DNA of 64,000 bases, from contig CANPUZ010000061.1 in NCBI GenBank assembly GCA_947579665.1, positions 124,001 through 188,000 on the forward strand. Direction: 5' to 3'. The translations under genes and the position numbers were made by a program. Below are positions 1-11,803 of this stretch, piece by piece; positions within the stretch are counted from its first letter, which is position 1; each line of letters starts with the position of its first letter. Source of the stretch: Sympetrum striolatum (taxonomy: Eukaryota; Arthropoda; Insecta; Odonata; Libellulidae). The notes beneath the pieces are model-generated. The model saw only the letters and a program-made list of their open reading frames with translations. It was not told the DNA's origin and made no database searches.

Positions 1-28
1 TGTACAAAAAACTTCTATTTTCTTAGTT

Positions 29-425
29 CTAAATTAATTTGCCTCCTATTCTGGCCCCATAGAAGACATCTCTGCCCGATTCAGAAGCATTAATGCGACA
101 TATTGAGGCTTGAGTGGCAGTTTGCGTCGCAAAGGACATATCTTTATCCAAAAAAATATTCGTTTGAATCGAACTAGAATTTTTTTGCAATTTTAACGTT
201 TCTTGCCGAAACTTCGAGGCAACAATTCTCACAAAAGAAAGTATTTGATTTGGAAAGAAAATTATATCAGTAATGCGGGTGTGCCACTTTTGCCGGGTAA
301 TCATTTCTATCAGAAAGAAAATGACAAAACGACCCATCCTACTGTCTAACCAACATCCGTAAGATTCCTGTATATTGTCGTATTTTGACGAATTTTGGCG
401 GAATGAGAATCCATTTCCCTTGCTT
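29..425. repeat. Dispersed repeat, copy 1 (pairs with 63,380-63,560)
   Basis: The block at about 250-420 reappears in the same orientation at 63,380-63,560, with shared stretches such as GACGAATTTTGG, CAACATCCGTAA and ACGACCCA. This makes it a dispersed repeat. A 102-codon open frame on the - strand (29-337) lies partly inside it; I recognise no domain and do not call it a gene. The family is unknown. Confidence 0.6.
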
Positions 426-1929
426 CAACGTGCTAAATCTTTGATATTAGGCAACAACCAAGGAATATAAGTACCTCTTTGCCATTAAATCACTGAAATG
501 ACATTGAGAAACCATCAGGAAAAACTTCTAAAATTTGACATTTTTCACAAAACTTTAAAACTTAGTCTAAAATTCGCAGCCTCAGGACATAATCAGATCG
601 AGTTGAAACTTTTTATTTGTTATAAGAACCACCAACCACAAACTTTAAGCAGTAGCCGTTGACGGATTTCGAAAAAAAAGTTTTTTCCACCCTACTGAAC
701 AACAACTATGTCTCACAGGAATAACAAACCTTTAACACAACCTTGGCATAAAATCTTAAGGCTTGCTGTGCAATTTCAACAGCAGATCTTGATTGATTCA
801 CATTTGAGAAGCACCTGAATTAGGAATCGATCTCATGCAAAATTTATTCTATAGTTGAAATGTTGGAATTATCACTCCAAGCTCTTTGATCTATTTAAAT
901 AAATTATAAAAGAAATTTTTTCTAGATAGATTACGAAAGGAAATACTACGTCGTAACTAATAACTCATTTTTAACTAGTTAATTATATTTCAAACTTGCG
1001 GGTTTTAATCACTTCATCGTTATCGTAAAAGAAATTTAAATTTTTACCGTAGTCTTACGAAGGATAATAAAACATGAAATTGAATAATAATGTACATTCA
1101 CTTATGTTCAATAATTGGTAAATCGTTTAGGTTCCTAACAATCTAAGCTTCATCCATATTTCCCTCTACTTTATTACAGTTTTCTCGAATTCCAATCGCC
1201 AGCAATATACAGCAACAACACAACTCTTCGGCTGTAGTATCCGTTGATCTCCAACGAAATAGCATTAAATATATTTGCGCTTTCAATGCATCATTCATTA
1301 GAATTCACTGAATGTAAATAATTAAAATAGAAAGGTTAAATGAATATTTAACAGTTTATTAACTTTCGCTATTAACACCTTGAGATAAATGCACACGATA
1401 TATAGACCAGAAAATGAAAATGCAATGCAACCATAAAAATAAATGAAAAGCAACTAGGAATAACGAACAAGAAAAATGAAAAGTAAACATAGGTTAACCC
1501 GTGATATAAGTAAAACAGAATCATGTGCACATTTCAAAATTATGAGCGATGCGAAACAGAAAATCTTGGACTTAGTATGTTTTAAATCTAATTTTAAGTA
1601 TATTGCCGTACAGATAGCAAAATGAAATTTTCTTGGTGAATAGTTTATGACTTGAGCAAGTTTTTAAATTAGTCATTACTTAATGTAAAGGTTTTTTTTA
1701 ATTGGCATAAAAGATATTAATCAAATTCGCGACGTCACAGTTTTTAAAATATGAAGTCTTATTCTGACTGAATGAAAGTAGCTGTGACAAAAAGTATTTT
1801 TGTGACAGTTGAAGCAAATTTTTAATTATTCTAGAGAAAGAAATTAACTCTGTATCCTAATTATTTACGTTGCCGTGTAGTAAAATGTCATAAAAGTCAC
1901 GATTATTCAAAGAATACGAAAATAAATCG
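426..1929. other. AT-rich stretch with nothing recognised
   Basis: Both strands were read. There is no long open frame, no recognisable motif and no obvious internal repeat. It could contain old transposon sequence too diverged to see. Confidence 0.4.
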
Positions 1930-2420
1930 TCTATATTCGACAGGTGCAGCCAATATTTCAACTTGAATTTTCACATATCCTTGGTTCGATACTTGACCGG
2001 TGGAAAAATCACCCATTTAAAATGCATTGGGGTCGTTTTTCATTATTTTTTGGTGCACTTATCAAAAACATAAGAAGCTATTGCAGCGAACAAGGATGGA
2101 GGTTGGGAAAACGTTTCCGAAAAAAATTATCCACGTAATATAACTCCTGGGTTCGAGTCAAGGGCATATTAAGTTTTCTCTCATAGCGAATATATGGGTA
2201 AAGTAAGACATCGTTCGAGTCATTTCAACTTGAATTTGCAGACATGGTTACAAATGGATATTTATCATTGGTCTACATAGAAAGAATTACTGAAAAGATC
2301 CAGGTTCGATGTTGGCCGTTGCACATTTCTCCCATTTAAAACACATTACTGCCGTTAACAATATTATATTTGGTGCACTTAGCGAAATGAAAGTAATATG
2401 TTTCAAGAACGTGGATAGAT
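1930..2420 (+). repeat. B-box module array A (three units)
   Basis: Three units are marked by tRNA B-box-like words (GGTTCGA core) at about 1,983, 2,149 and 2,303, so the spacing is 166 and 154 bp. Each is followed by a conserved CATTTAAAA phrase. The phrases CAGCCAATATTTC and GAATTTTCACATA are shared with arrays near 24.6, 30.6 and 58.9 kb. It is a short member of the dispersed tandem-module family described at 58.3 kb. Confidence 0.6.
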
Positions 2421-3030
2421 GCTTGGGTTAAGTTTTCTATGACAACATCTCTATGCACAACATTAAATAACTACAATTTGTAACAATATGTAAAATTTCA
2501 AGCTGAAACCTAGTGCGCAAAGAAATATGGAAGAAGCTTAGATTGTGAGGAACTTAAACCATTTACCAATAACTGAACATAAGTGAATGCACTTTCTTTC
2601 CTGTGAGACATGGTTGCTGTTCAGTAATCGTGTGATCATAACCTAGTAGAGAACTACCGCGAATCCACCGGGTTTTGATTTGCTTCGTCTCAGATGGGGT
2701 AGGGGAACGATGCTGACGCCTAATGGATATCATATTACAGAAAATGAGTTGCTCTTTAAAATCGTGTTCGACATGCACCATTATAATCGTGGATTATTGT
2801 AAGGAAAAGCCTCTAAGTCCAGATTCTGTACTATTTTTGGTCCGACATTAACCTAAAATAAAATAGCAATTTCGTCTCCTTGTTGTTACATGTGATTTTA
2901 ATTAAAATGGATGAATTCCTATTATGAGGTTTTGTGGAGCGTATTTTTATACGAGGTTACTACATTTTTGCTTTAAATTATGGGGAATTATATAAAATAT
3001 CATGTTTTTTAAATAAATATTAGCTTTGCG
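2421..3030. other. No feature recognised
   Basis: AT-rich sequence with short open frames only. The - strand frame at 2,563-2,781 has no recognisable domain. Confidence 0.4.
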
Positions 3031-3031
3031 T

Positions 3032-3520
3032 AACATTTCCTATGAAAGAAGTAAGTTTTTGGGAAATTCCTTCACTCATTATAATTGATATAACACCATG
3101 GCCACTATTTCCCGTTCCCGCGACGGCCAGTTGTCCCATCCCGGTTTTGGGGCCCATAGAGCACGTTTTCGCTATTTTCCCGAACATGTCTGTCTGTGTG
3201 TCTGTGGTAAAAAAGTTTGTGGGCGCTCTATCTTAAAAAGTAATTATTTGATCATTTTCAAAATTCATATTTAGAATTTTCTTAACAATGCCAAAAAATG
3301 ATCAGTTTTTGGTAAATATCGCTTAACCGGAAGTTACGGTTTATCCGGAACAAAGGTTTGTTTCTTAAATATCTCTATAAAAATGCAATATAGGTATATA
3401 CATTTACACACAAAAGTTATAGATAATATATTTTACTACAACTTTTGTATGAAACATATTTTCGTAACACTGATTGTTTAGGAGTTATTTATATATTACA
3501 GGCATAGGCTTCTGTTTTCA
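3032..3520 (+). repeat. Dispersed repeat family R1, copy 1
   Basis: Contains the family signatures GTCTGTCTGTGTGTCTGTGG, TTTGTGGGCGCTCT and TAACACTGATTGTTTAGGAG. The same words occur inverted at 50,350-50,965. Related copies lie at 12,000-12,700 and 36,545-36,715. No coding capacity is seen, so it is probably a non-autonomous element. Confidence 0.7.
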
Positions 3521-6500
3521 ATAAATACGAAGAAAGTCATGTGTTGGCCACAGCAGATTTTTTTAATGTGATTATAGACTACGATCCCAGTAGCCTTAAA
3601 CACTAGTCTCAAATAAAAATAATTAAATAAATTACGTTTTTTGAATAAATCCAATGCAATGAAGCGTAGATTGACATATTTACACTGAAATCACGCATTT
3701 TGAACAATCTCACGTGAGATTAGAGGAGGGGGTAGAGCCAAATATCACTATATCTCACTAGGGGGGTTCAAAAAATCGCAAAAATCACCTCACTAATTAA
3801 TAAGTAATTAATAATTAAGTAATTAATGGATGCCCCCCAGGGTGAGTGGAGAATAAAGTGCCACGAGACATGCCAATGAGTAGTTTTATAACCGAATCTC
3901 GTTTGCCGTCGATTCTAAAGCTATGTCCACTCTTGTTCAACTTTGTATTCAACACAGTCATGCGTCATAGCGCACGGTATGATGAAGGAGAGGCAAGCGC
4001 TATTGCATATCTCTCGAAAGTTGACTGGACCTCTTTTTCATGACGCATGCCTCAGCGCACGTAAATACAACCAGTTGGGTTTTAGTTCAACATTCTGTGC
4101 GTCTTTCCAGTGATTTCGATATCAGTTTATTTAGTTTATAAATAAAATCGACTGAGGCCGTATTGATACTGAGGAAATTCATTACGAATGAAATAAAATG
4201 GTATTCACTTCTCCACAAGTTCATTGGAATAATTGAACGATCATTTTCAGGTCCACAAAAACAAACACATATGTTATGAAATAAATAAAACAAATACGTA
4301 ATATTAAATATCAATAAATGACATGTCCGCCATTAAGTGTGACCCCACCAAAACAGATCAATACTGTGTTAAATTCAATTTGAATCGAATACCTTAAGAG
4401 CGATAAACTTACATCGCGCAAAAACGTATTTAGTGCCCTATGGTTATATATACATGTAAATAAATTCAACAGTGGATACAATTATATACTCATGCAAAAG
4501 CCGAGTTTTTCTGCACACTTTTTATGCTGAGTACAAGGCTTCTTAAACTCGAGGGAGGGCTCCCCTTATCAGTTCTCCCGTGGCAACGAAGCCTCATTGT
4601 CGTAAATCAGCTGGAAAATTCCTCACTTGCTCATTCAACAATTACTTGTCAATTCTCTCTTACTAAATTACGGATGCCTCAATTACTGTAATTTCATTGT
4701 GTACCAATACCTGCTGCTTTTCCCACCACAGGCTTATATTCGACTCGGTTACTTTTCCCAGTTTTTTGGAATAAAATTAGGTATTTCGGCTTATAATGGG
4801 GTCGGCCTTCATTCGAGTATAAAAAGTATACTCTTTCACAATTACTGCTGCTAAGACTATTGAAATGACGGCTATTCTGTTCCACATTTAAGTGGAAATA
4901 TCACATCTGGAGGAGAAAACTCTAAATATCGATTTGTGTTTCTGTTGCCTCAGTGAGGATCTCCGTTCGAGCCCAAGCCAAGACACTATTTTTCACTTCT
5001 TGTACAACCTCAATATTATATCTCCATATTCATCTCTGTGTAGAATTGATTGAAAGAAATGTATTTCACTTGAACAGTTTTATTGCAAAAGGAATCATCA
5101 ATCTTAATTTTCAATATTTTTAAGTGCGACTGTATGTCCGTTTTTCTTCTCCCAGAAAATAAACATTTTGGTTATGATCTTTCTAAACTCATAGAGCAAA
5201 AGCATAATTCATTTTTCGTGCAAGTGAACTCCAGTGCAACTTCTGCGGCTCAAATATTATATTTATTCCATCATAACTCACGATAATCCACTCTCTGCTG
5301 AGACAATATTAAATGCGTAACTTCCCATTGCTACATAAAACGCAAAGGAATAATTTCACTCTAAAGACGGTGTAAACAGCATCACGCATCAGTGTCATTT
5401 AATTAGTGAAACCGAAAGATTTCTGCAACGATTATTATCTCTAAGAATTTGAAGCGCAATCGAAATAAAGATTTTAGAATCTTATTTATACATCATTAAA
5501 TAGTTTTGTCTCGAAAAGGGATGAGTCCTTTGAGCTCTCTTTCCCCTTAATTAGTTTGAGGGACCTGATCACCGATAAGAATATTCCATTGCGCAATTAA
5601 ACCGAATGTTTCAGCCTGCTTTTCTGGTGGCTATTCTATCCCTATGGGTAGTAGATAAGGGGTGACGTGGAAGGTGGATTTCGCAAACAAGAAATATAGA
5701 AATGCTTTGCGTGTAGTCATGTTTTGGCCTTCATTTTCAGTTCTTCGCGTGCAATCGAGATGTTCACATCGAAAACCTATCTTTCAGAGGACTTACCTAT
5801 ATTGGCAAAGTGCAAGTGTGTTTCGTGCTCTATCACCAAGAAATTGTACTTCCAGTTTTCCTTGCTGAACATACAAGGATTTTAGTCGGTTTACGAAGTG
5901 CTGCGGAAAATAATTCGAGTGCCGCGCAATTGCCGTAAGAAATATTGTGGAATTGTGACTGCAGTGCTTATTTCTAAAATATCATTAGTTCTCTGTCTTT
6001 AATTTTCAAAGTACACTTAATCCACTCAGTTAACGGAGAGTGTTAGGCGAAAGAATATGCGTGTTAAGAGGTGTTGCTTTTGTGAGCGAAAATGGATGCA
6101 GTGAGGTTGAGCAATTACTCAGCAAATTGTTTTTTCGTCACCAGTGATCATCAGATATGTTGTAATGTATTCGCTCAAAATAAAGTTTTGTAAGGAGTGC
6201 TGTGATTTTTTATTTAAAAGCGTTATTTGAGGAAATCTAAAGAGGTAAGAAAATACTATCAATTGCTTCTTCATGCCGTATTTTTTAAACGAATTGCTAT
6301 TTTTTTACTGTAAATATATCAAGTGACTGATCATATTTCTCACCTTCTTTCCATATTTTTTTATGAAAATTATTATTTCTTCAGTTTATCTGAACAGAGA
6401 CTTCGCGGAAACTAATTTCATAACGTGCTTTAAATTTATCTTTTGTCGCTTTTTATTGAATCACAATGTTATTAAAACAAAAGACCTTAAACGAAGTAAT

Positions 6501-7440
6501 GCATTAGCTGATATAATGTCGATATGCAGATTTTATCTTATCACATGACGGCTCATGAAAAAAAGTAATACTTTAGAATCGAAGAGTATTTTCTACTGAA
6601 ACATCCGAAATTAAATTGCTCAACCCTGTTGTATAGTTTTATCTAGAGAAACGACTGTAAGCTATTAATTTTAATTTCAGCATAGTACTTGTGGTGACAA
6701 TAAATGCTGCTACGATGGAGTCAAACTGCTATTCTTTTGATTACATATCTACACGATCTAACTAAAACATTGCGTCCAGAAAGCATTATTATTTAAAATA
6801 AGATTTTTAAATACATCCGTTTGTTTTTTATAATTTTTAAATTAAAGTTGATTATAATGAAAATAGACTTTAATTTGACAGCACTACGAAAGTCGTTTTT
6901 CGGCTTTTTCTTGATATTTAATTGGGAAGCTTTGATTCTAACAATTAACTCTGGTGAGCGTTATAATTTAAAACAAGATTTTCAAATATATCTTTTTGTT
7001 CTTTTAAATAAAATATGGTTGTAATAAAATAGGTTTTATTTTGAATGCCATCACGACTACTTAAGTCGTTTTCTTGCTACTTTCTTGATTGTAAAAAAAT
7101 TTGAAATAAAATTTTGATTTTAGATAATTTTAATGTAAACTATTATTTCCGATAAGCAGTATTAATTTAAAATACGATTATTAAAAACATTTAATTTTCA
7201 TTGATATAAAAGTGGACTATAATGTAAGTAGATTTTATTTTGACATGAAACACTAAATTCAAAGTGCTATTTTTGGTACAATATATTATTTAACTATCAT
7301 TACACTTAATACAAGGTATAGTTATTGTACAAAGAATCTTAAATAAAAGGTGAATTGGTAAAAAAGAGTTATTGGCAAATAAAGTAATATGAAAAATAAA
7401 GAATAAATTCATATTTACAAGAAAAGTCAGGGAAAACAGG
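3521..7440. other. Long stretch without recognisable gene
   Basis: AT-rich and mostly low in repeats shared with the rest of the window. The part at about 5,640-6,240 is somewhat less AT-rich and has a 33-codon frame starting with ATG near 6,092. That is not enough to call a gene; it could be a 5' untranslated exon or old mobile DNA. Confidence 0.35.
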
Positions 7441-7639
7441 ATAAGGTGAGCCTTTCTTGGCTCATCTGTTAGTTCCTGGTTTTCAATTGTTGTATGGTAT
7501 ACTTATGTTAATATTATACAGACTGATTTAAACTATATATAGATACAAAATATTACACAAGGCATAGAAAGTGTGATAACATTTAATATTTTTTGTTCTA
7601 AACTTATAAGAAGTCACTTAAAAATGGTCCTTAGGTCTA

Positions 7640-9830
7640 AATTTATGGACAAAGTCTCTCTTTGGAGCTACAGCCCTATGTCAGCCTCCACTCCGATCAG
7701 CCTCCACTTCTCTGTCTTCTCACTTTCATCTTCTTCATGTCCTTTATGAATTAGCCATCTCAATCTGGACCTTCCACTCCTAGCGGCATGTAGTCTCCCT
7801 TCTTCGGCATTCCTGTTTCATGCATCCTTTCCACATGGTCCAACCATTAGATTCTCAAAGATTTTGTGAACTTAACCACATCTTCCCCAATTTATTATTG
7901 TCTTTAACTCCTCTTTAGTTCTCCTTTGCAATTATCCATTCTCAATAACAGGTCGGTATATTCTCTGCAATTGCTTTCAAATCTTACCAGGGCCATACTC
8001 TTGTGAGTGTCCATTTTTATGCTCCAAAGGTTACCACTGGTCTGGTAATTGGTTTATATATTTGTATTTAAGTGTTTCTGTTTATTAACTTTCTCTTGAG
8101 TATCTTCATATTTGCAAAGTAAGTTTTATTCCTTGCTTGGTTTCTCTCATTTATTCATATTATGTTTTTTGTAAGTTATATATTTTCTAAATATTTAAAC
8201 TCTTCCACACTATCAAATTTTATCAGTTCTATCTTGAAATCCTGGGTGACTCTAGGTTTGCCAGAAGAGTTTATAAGCATATATTTAGCTTTACTGGTAT
8301 TAACTATCAATCCCATTTTGCTTGCTTCTTTCTATTTATTTGTTAAATATTGTTCCTCTTTGATCTATTTTTTCTTCAGATATGTGTAATCCTAGAATAT
8401 CCTTGCTTTATTGCAGTGCTGAATTCAAATTCATTTTATTGTGTATGTTTACTTTAGCCATGCTCTTTTTCAATGCCTTTTGAATCAATAGAATTATTTT
8501 GGATGGAATTTCCATGTCCTCCATTGCTTCTCAGAGTTTAATCCTATTTATACTATCAAATGCTTGTATAAAATCTACAATAGCCAATGCAGTTAAACAT
8601 TATGATCATAGCATTTATCTAAAATTTGTCTGATTACAAACAGTTGGTCTATTGTACTTCTATTGGATCTACTCCCACACTGAGAATCTCCAATTATCCT
8701 CCCAGTTACTACTTTCAGCCTTTCTTTTATGATGATTTCATATACTATACTTAACAGTATTTTCCATCTATATTTTTCGAGAACCAGTTTATTTCCCTTT
8801 CTATATATTGGGCTTAGGATTCCCATGCTCTATCCTTCTGGCATTTTTCCGCTTCCTATATTATACAACTAAGTTTATGTATAGCATCACTCATTATATC
8901 TCCTCCATATTTTACCATCTCTGCTGCAATATTTTCTTCCCTGGGTCTTTATTATTTTTTAACTTTCGTAAGCATTGTGCAATTTCCAGCCTAGTGGGTT
9001 TAATTCTGAGCAAGTTTGATATATTTGATTTGATTGATTCTATATTTGACTCTTTCCTTAGCCTGCCATTTTCCTCAGTTGTTACTCTCTCCTTATCTTC
9101 TGTACAGAGAAGTTCTTTGAAATGTTCTACCAATCTTTCCAGAACTTTATTCTCTTCTTGGACTACATTTCCCTCCTTATTTTTAAATCCTTCCATTCTT
9201 GGTTGGTATCCTCTTTTTACCTTTTCTAAAACTTGGTAGAACTATATCTGTTTATTCTGTTTGCTGTATTCTTCTATATTCTCTAGCTGTTCTCCATTTT
9301 CTCCTTTTTCTTGCATATCCTATTTGCTTCCTTCCTCATTTCTTGGTATCTTTCAGTGTTCGTTCTGGTTTATTTTCTTATCATCCTCTCTCTAGCTTTA
9401 TTATTCTCTTGTATAATTTGGGCACACTCGTTGTCAAACCGATCAGCATGTATTATTCTCTTGTTTCTTCCAATTGCTTCTTCCACAGCTTCTTTGATTG
9501 CTTTCCCTATTTTTCCCATTCTCTTTCTATGGTTATTTTATAAGTTTTTTCTCTGCTGTTGGTTTGCTTTTCACTAGCTAATCCTTTTCGGTTTTGCTTC
9601 TTGACTTCCTAATCTTCATTTAACCAATCTGTGTCCCATATTCTCCTAACTATATCTGGACCTTTTTCTGTTTTAATTATTCTCTCCCTTACTCTTGCTT
9701 TAAATAGTTAATGATCCGAGTCACAGTTTGGCCCTTTGCAGCTTCTTATGTCTATATCTGATTATTATCCATTATTCCTCATCTTTCGCAGCTTTTCCTC
9801 GGCTGAGATTTCGCTTGAAATTGCACCACT
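7640..9830 (-). pseudogene. RTE-like non-LTR retrotransposon, degenerate
   Basis: Read on the - strand this is the C-terminal part of an endonuclease/reverse transcriptase polyprotein, broken by stops and frameshifts. From 5' to 3' I see an endonuclease-end motif (SDH, near 9,710), the linker before the RT domain (8,912-9,196, with KLKNNKDPG), an RT fragment with ICPI-like, GSRSNRSTIDQL and VIRQIL phrases (8,593-8,826), a VDFIQAFDSINR-type motif around 8,500-8,590, and the C-terminal region with a RLRWLIHKGH phrase near 7,740. The motif style matches the RTE clade. No continuous frame longer than about 95 codons survives, so it is dead. Related C-terminal fragments occur at 26.0, 35.3 and 51.5 kb. 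Clade assignment is from memory of motif style. Confidence 0.75.
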
Positions 9831-10860
9831 CCCTGCAATGTGTAACTAATTATTCTTCCATCACTTTTTCTACTAATAAAATTTTGTAAAAATAATTGTA
9901 TGATATTTTTTACCATTTATAGCTCTTCGATAGTTGAATAAAGTAGACCGAATGGTATGAAAGAAATTCCTTGGTTCCATTTTCGTACATTAAGATATTT
10001 CCAATTTTTTCTTGTGCAATAGTATCAAAAATATCTACTTCAACATTAAAGAAGCTCTGTTCAAATCGATGATTATTGAAGACTGAGAAACTTCACCTTT
10101 CTGAATCCAACCCTTTACCCCCGCGTCTTTTTGGACTTCCAAAAAATACATAAGGAAGACATCCTCCCAGTGGTTTCAAACATTCCTTCCCCGTGTCATA
10201 AGCTGGCCACTGAATTTACTCATTTAATTGCTAATTTATCAGACTTTATGCCATTGTGTGAAAAACTCAGTGGAATTTGCACGTAAAAGTGAAAGACTTG
10301 AAATTTCCTAACGATGCAAAACTCTTTCGATGTTTATAACTCATTTACCAGAGTTCCTTGTGTAGAGTCTGTTGTTGTGTTGGGTTACTAAAAAGGAACA
10401 ATACAGATGAAGTAGTTACTAGTAACCTGTTGTCGTTGACGAATGTGTGTTTAAAAGTGGATAATTTTTGACCCTCCCTTGGTCCTCAGAGTAATCAGAA
10501 AAAAGGTTGGACCTTTTAAAGGGTTGAGCTACATCCATTGAATCCTAAATATAACTCACTTATTTTTCCAGCGTCAAAATAAAACAGCTGGTCGTATTTA
10601 GTAATATATGTAGTTATAAAGTACTGTATTCATTAATTGGAGAAAATACAGTTTTTGTGTTACCCAATCGGTTCAGCTGTGGTTTCTTATTTCGGCGTTT
10701 TAGAATCTGCTGTAATATGCCACAACTTTAAAATCCAGAAATAAGAGAAAAGCTGTGGATAGCTTTATTTTAAGATCTACAAAACGTTTTCCTATGCTTA
10801 TCCTAGATGGAGCCCAGTTAATTTTAATAAAAATCTTTTCTTGAGAAGTAAGATTCTAAT
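9831..10860. other. No feature recognised
   Basis: AT-rich non-coding sequence between the LINE relic and the TTAA element. No long frame or repeat shared within the window was found. Confidence 0.35.
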
Positions 10861-11418
10861 TTAACCCTTCCTTGACTGTGCCCTGAAAACTTCCAAAAAC
10901 AGCTGTGTGGAGTACTCGGCTACCCCAACGCTTTCATGAATTTTTTGTTTTTCTTTTACTTAACCTTTAATTATGTTTAGAAATACATTATTGATTATTT
11001 TGTTGAGATTATCTTTCATTTCTTTGGAGGTAGCGTTAGAGTTGATGGCTATTATATGACGTCAGGCAAACCCAAAAACATCCCTTTAAATGAGATGATA
11101 CTGTGATATAATTACTGTTAATGCGATAAATAATGAATCAATTGAAAGGGTGACTGAATTGCCACAATCACACGACGTTGCGTATAGCAATCCAAGCGAA
11201 AGTGGCTGTGCGGGGTACTTTGGTACCCCATTCGAATAAATAAAGATATTTTTGAAATGAGTCTGTGAAACAAATTTCTTTTAATTTCATGTTATAAATG
11301 AAACATCGATGCACGAATACATGGAATGAGAAACATGTGTGGTTGAAAATAAAACTTATCTATTGAATTTAGCTATTTTGGGGTCCTCCAGTACCCCGCA
11401 CCGTCAAGGAAGGGTTAA
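10861..11418. mobile_element. TTAA MITE (piggyBac-like), copy 1
   Basis: A 558-bp block begins TTAACCCTTCCTTGAC and ends GTCAAGGAAGGGTTAA. The inverted ends are CCCTTCCTTGAC and the flanks are the TTAA duplicates typical of piggyBac-class insertion. It also contains palindromic GGGGTAC..GTACCCC motifs near both ends. It has no coding frame. A diverged copy of the whole block lies at 54,733-55,301. The superfamily call rests on the TTAA/CCC ends, not on a transposase. Confidence 0.8.
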
Positions 11419-11467
11419 AAGAACACAGCAGTAGAAAATATAGTTCAGAAAAAGAGAGAAAAATTGA

Positions 11468-11473
11468 TTTATT
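11468..11473 (-). promoter_or_regulatory. Candidate poly(A) signal of the zinc-finger gene
   Basis: AATAAA on the - strand, about 150 bp downstream of the stop codon at 11,621-11,623, at a normal distance for a short 3' UTR. Confidence 0.5.
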
Positions 11474-11620
11474 ATTCTTTTAAAACATAACATAACAAGG
11501 TTTAGAGATTTCATATAGTGATGAACAGTTTCACACACAAATTGAAGCACATAAATTTGAAAAATGGTTTAAGTAAAAACAGCTGCTCGAGAATTACTCT
11601 TTGCATAGATAAAATTACAA

Positions 11621-11803
11621 TTAGATAATTACAAGAGATCTTCTGCTCTGAATGTCCAATCCGATAGTGTTTTCCTCAGCGGCAGCAGGCGTATGTGAAA
11701 TGCTTCTGACATCGGATATTACAAATCCAAATTTCACATCCTGAATTGCTTCCAAATCAGCTGTATGTGAATCTGCTTTTGTGGCAGGTGGTTCCTCTCT
11801 GAT
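11621..11803 (-). CDS. Zinc-finger gene, terminal exon E
   Basis: Sixty codons plus TAA. The acceptor is TTCTTATTATAG just before ATCAGAGAGG. It is rich in Glu, Asp and Ser (IREEPPATKADSH at its start), has no known domain, and enters in phase 0. Confidence 0.6.
   Translation of the reverse strand: MREEPPATKADSHTADLEAIQDVKFGFVISDVRSISHTPAAAEENTIGLDIQSRRSLVII

Noticed and set aside
29..337. 102-codon - strand frame as a gene
   Set aside because: It overlaps a dispersed repeat present again at 63.4 kb and shows no domain, start context or partner exon.
5083..6548. Small + strand frames in 5-6.5 kb
   Set aside because: All are under 70 codons, AT-driven, with no domain and no splice-compatible neighbours.
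8808..9577. Three overlapping + strand frames rich in Phe, Leu and Ser
   Set aside because: They are the complement of the RTE-like coding relic. The hydrophobic look comes from reading the antisense of a Lys/Glu-rich protein.
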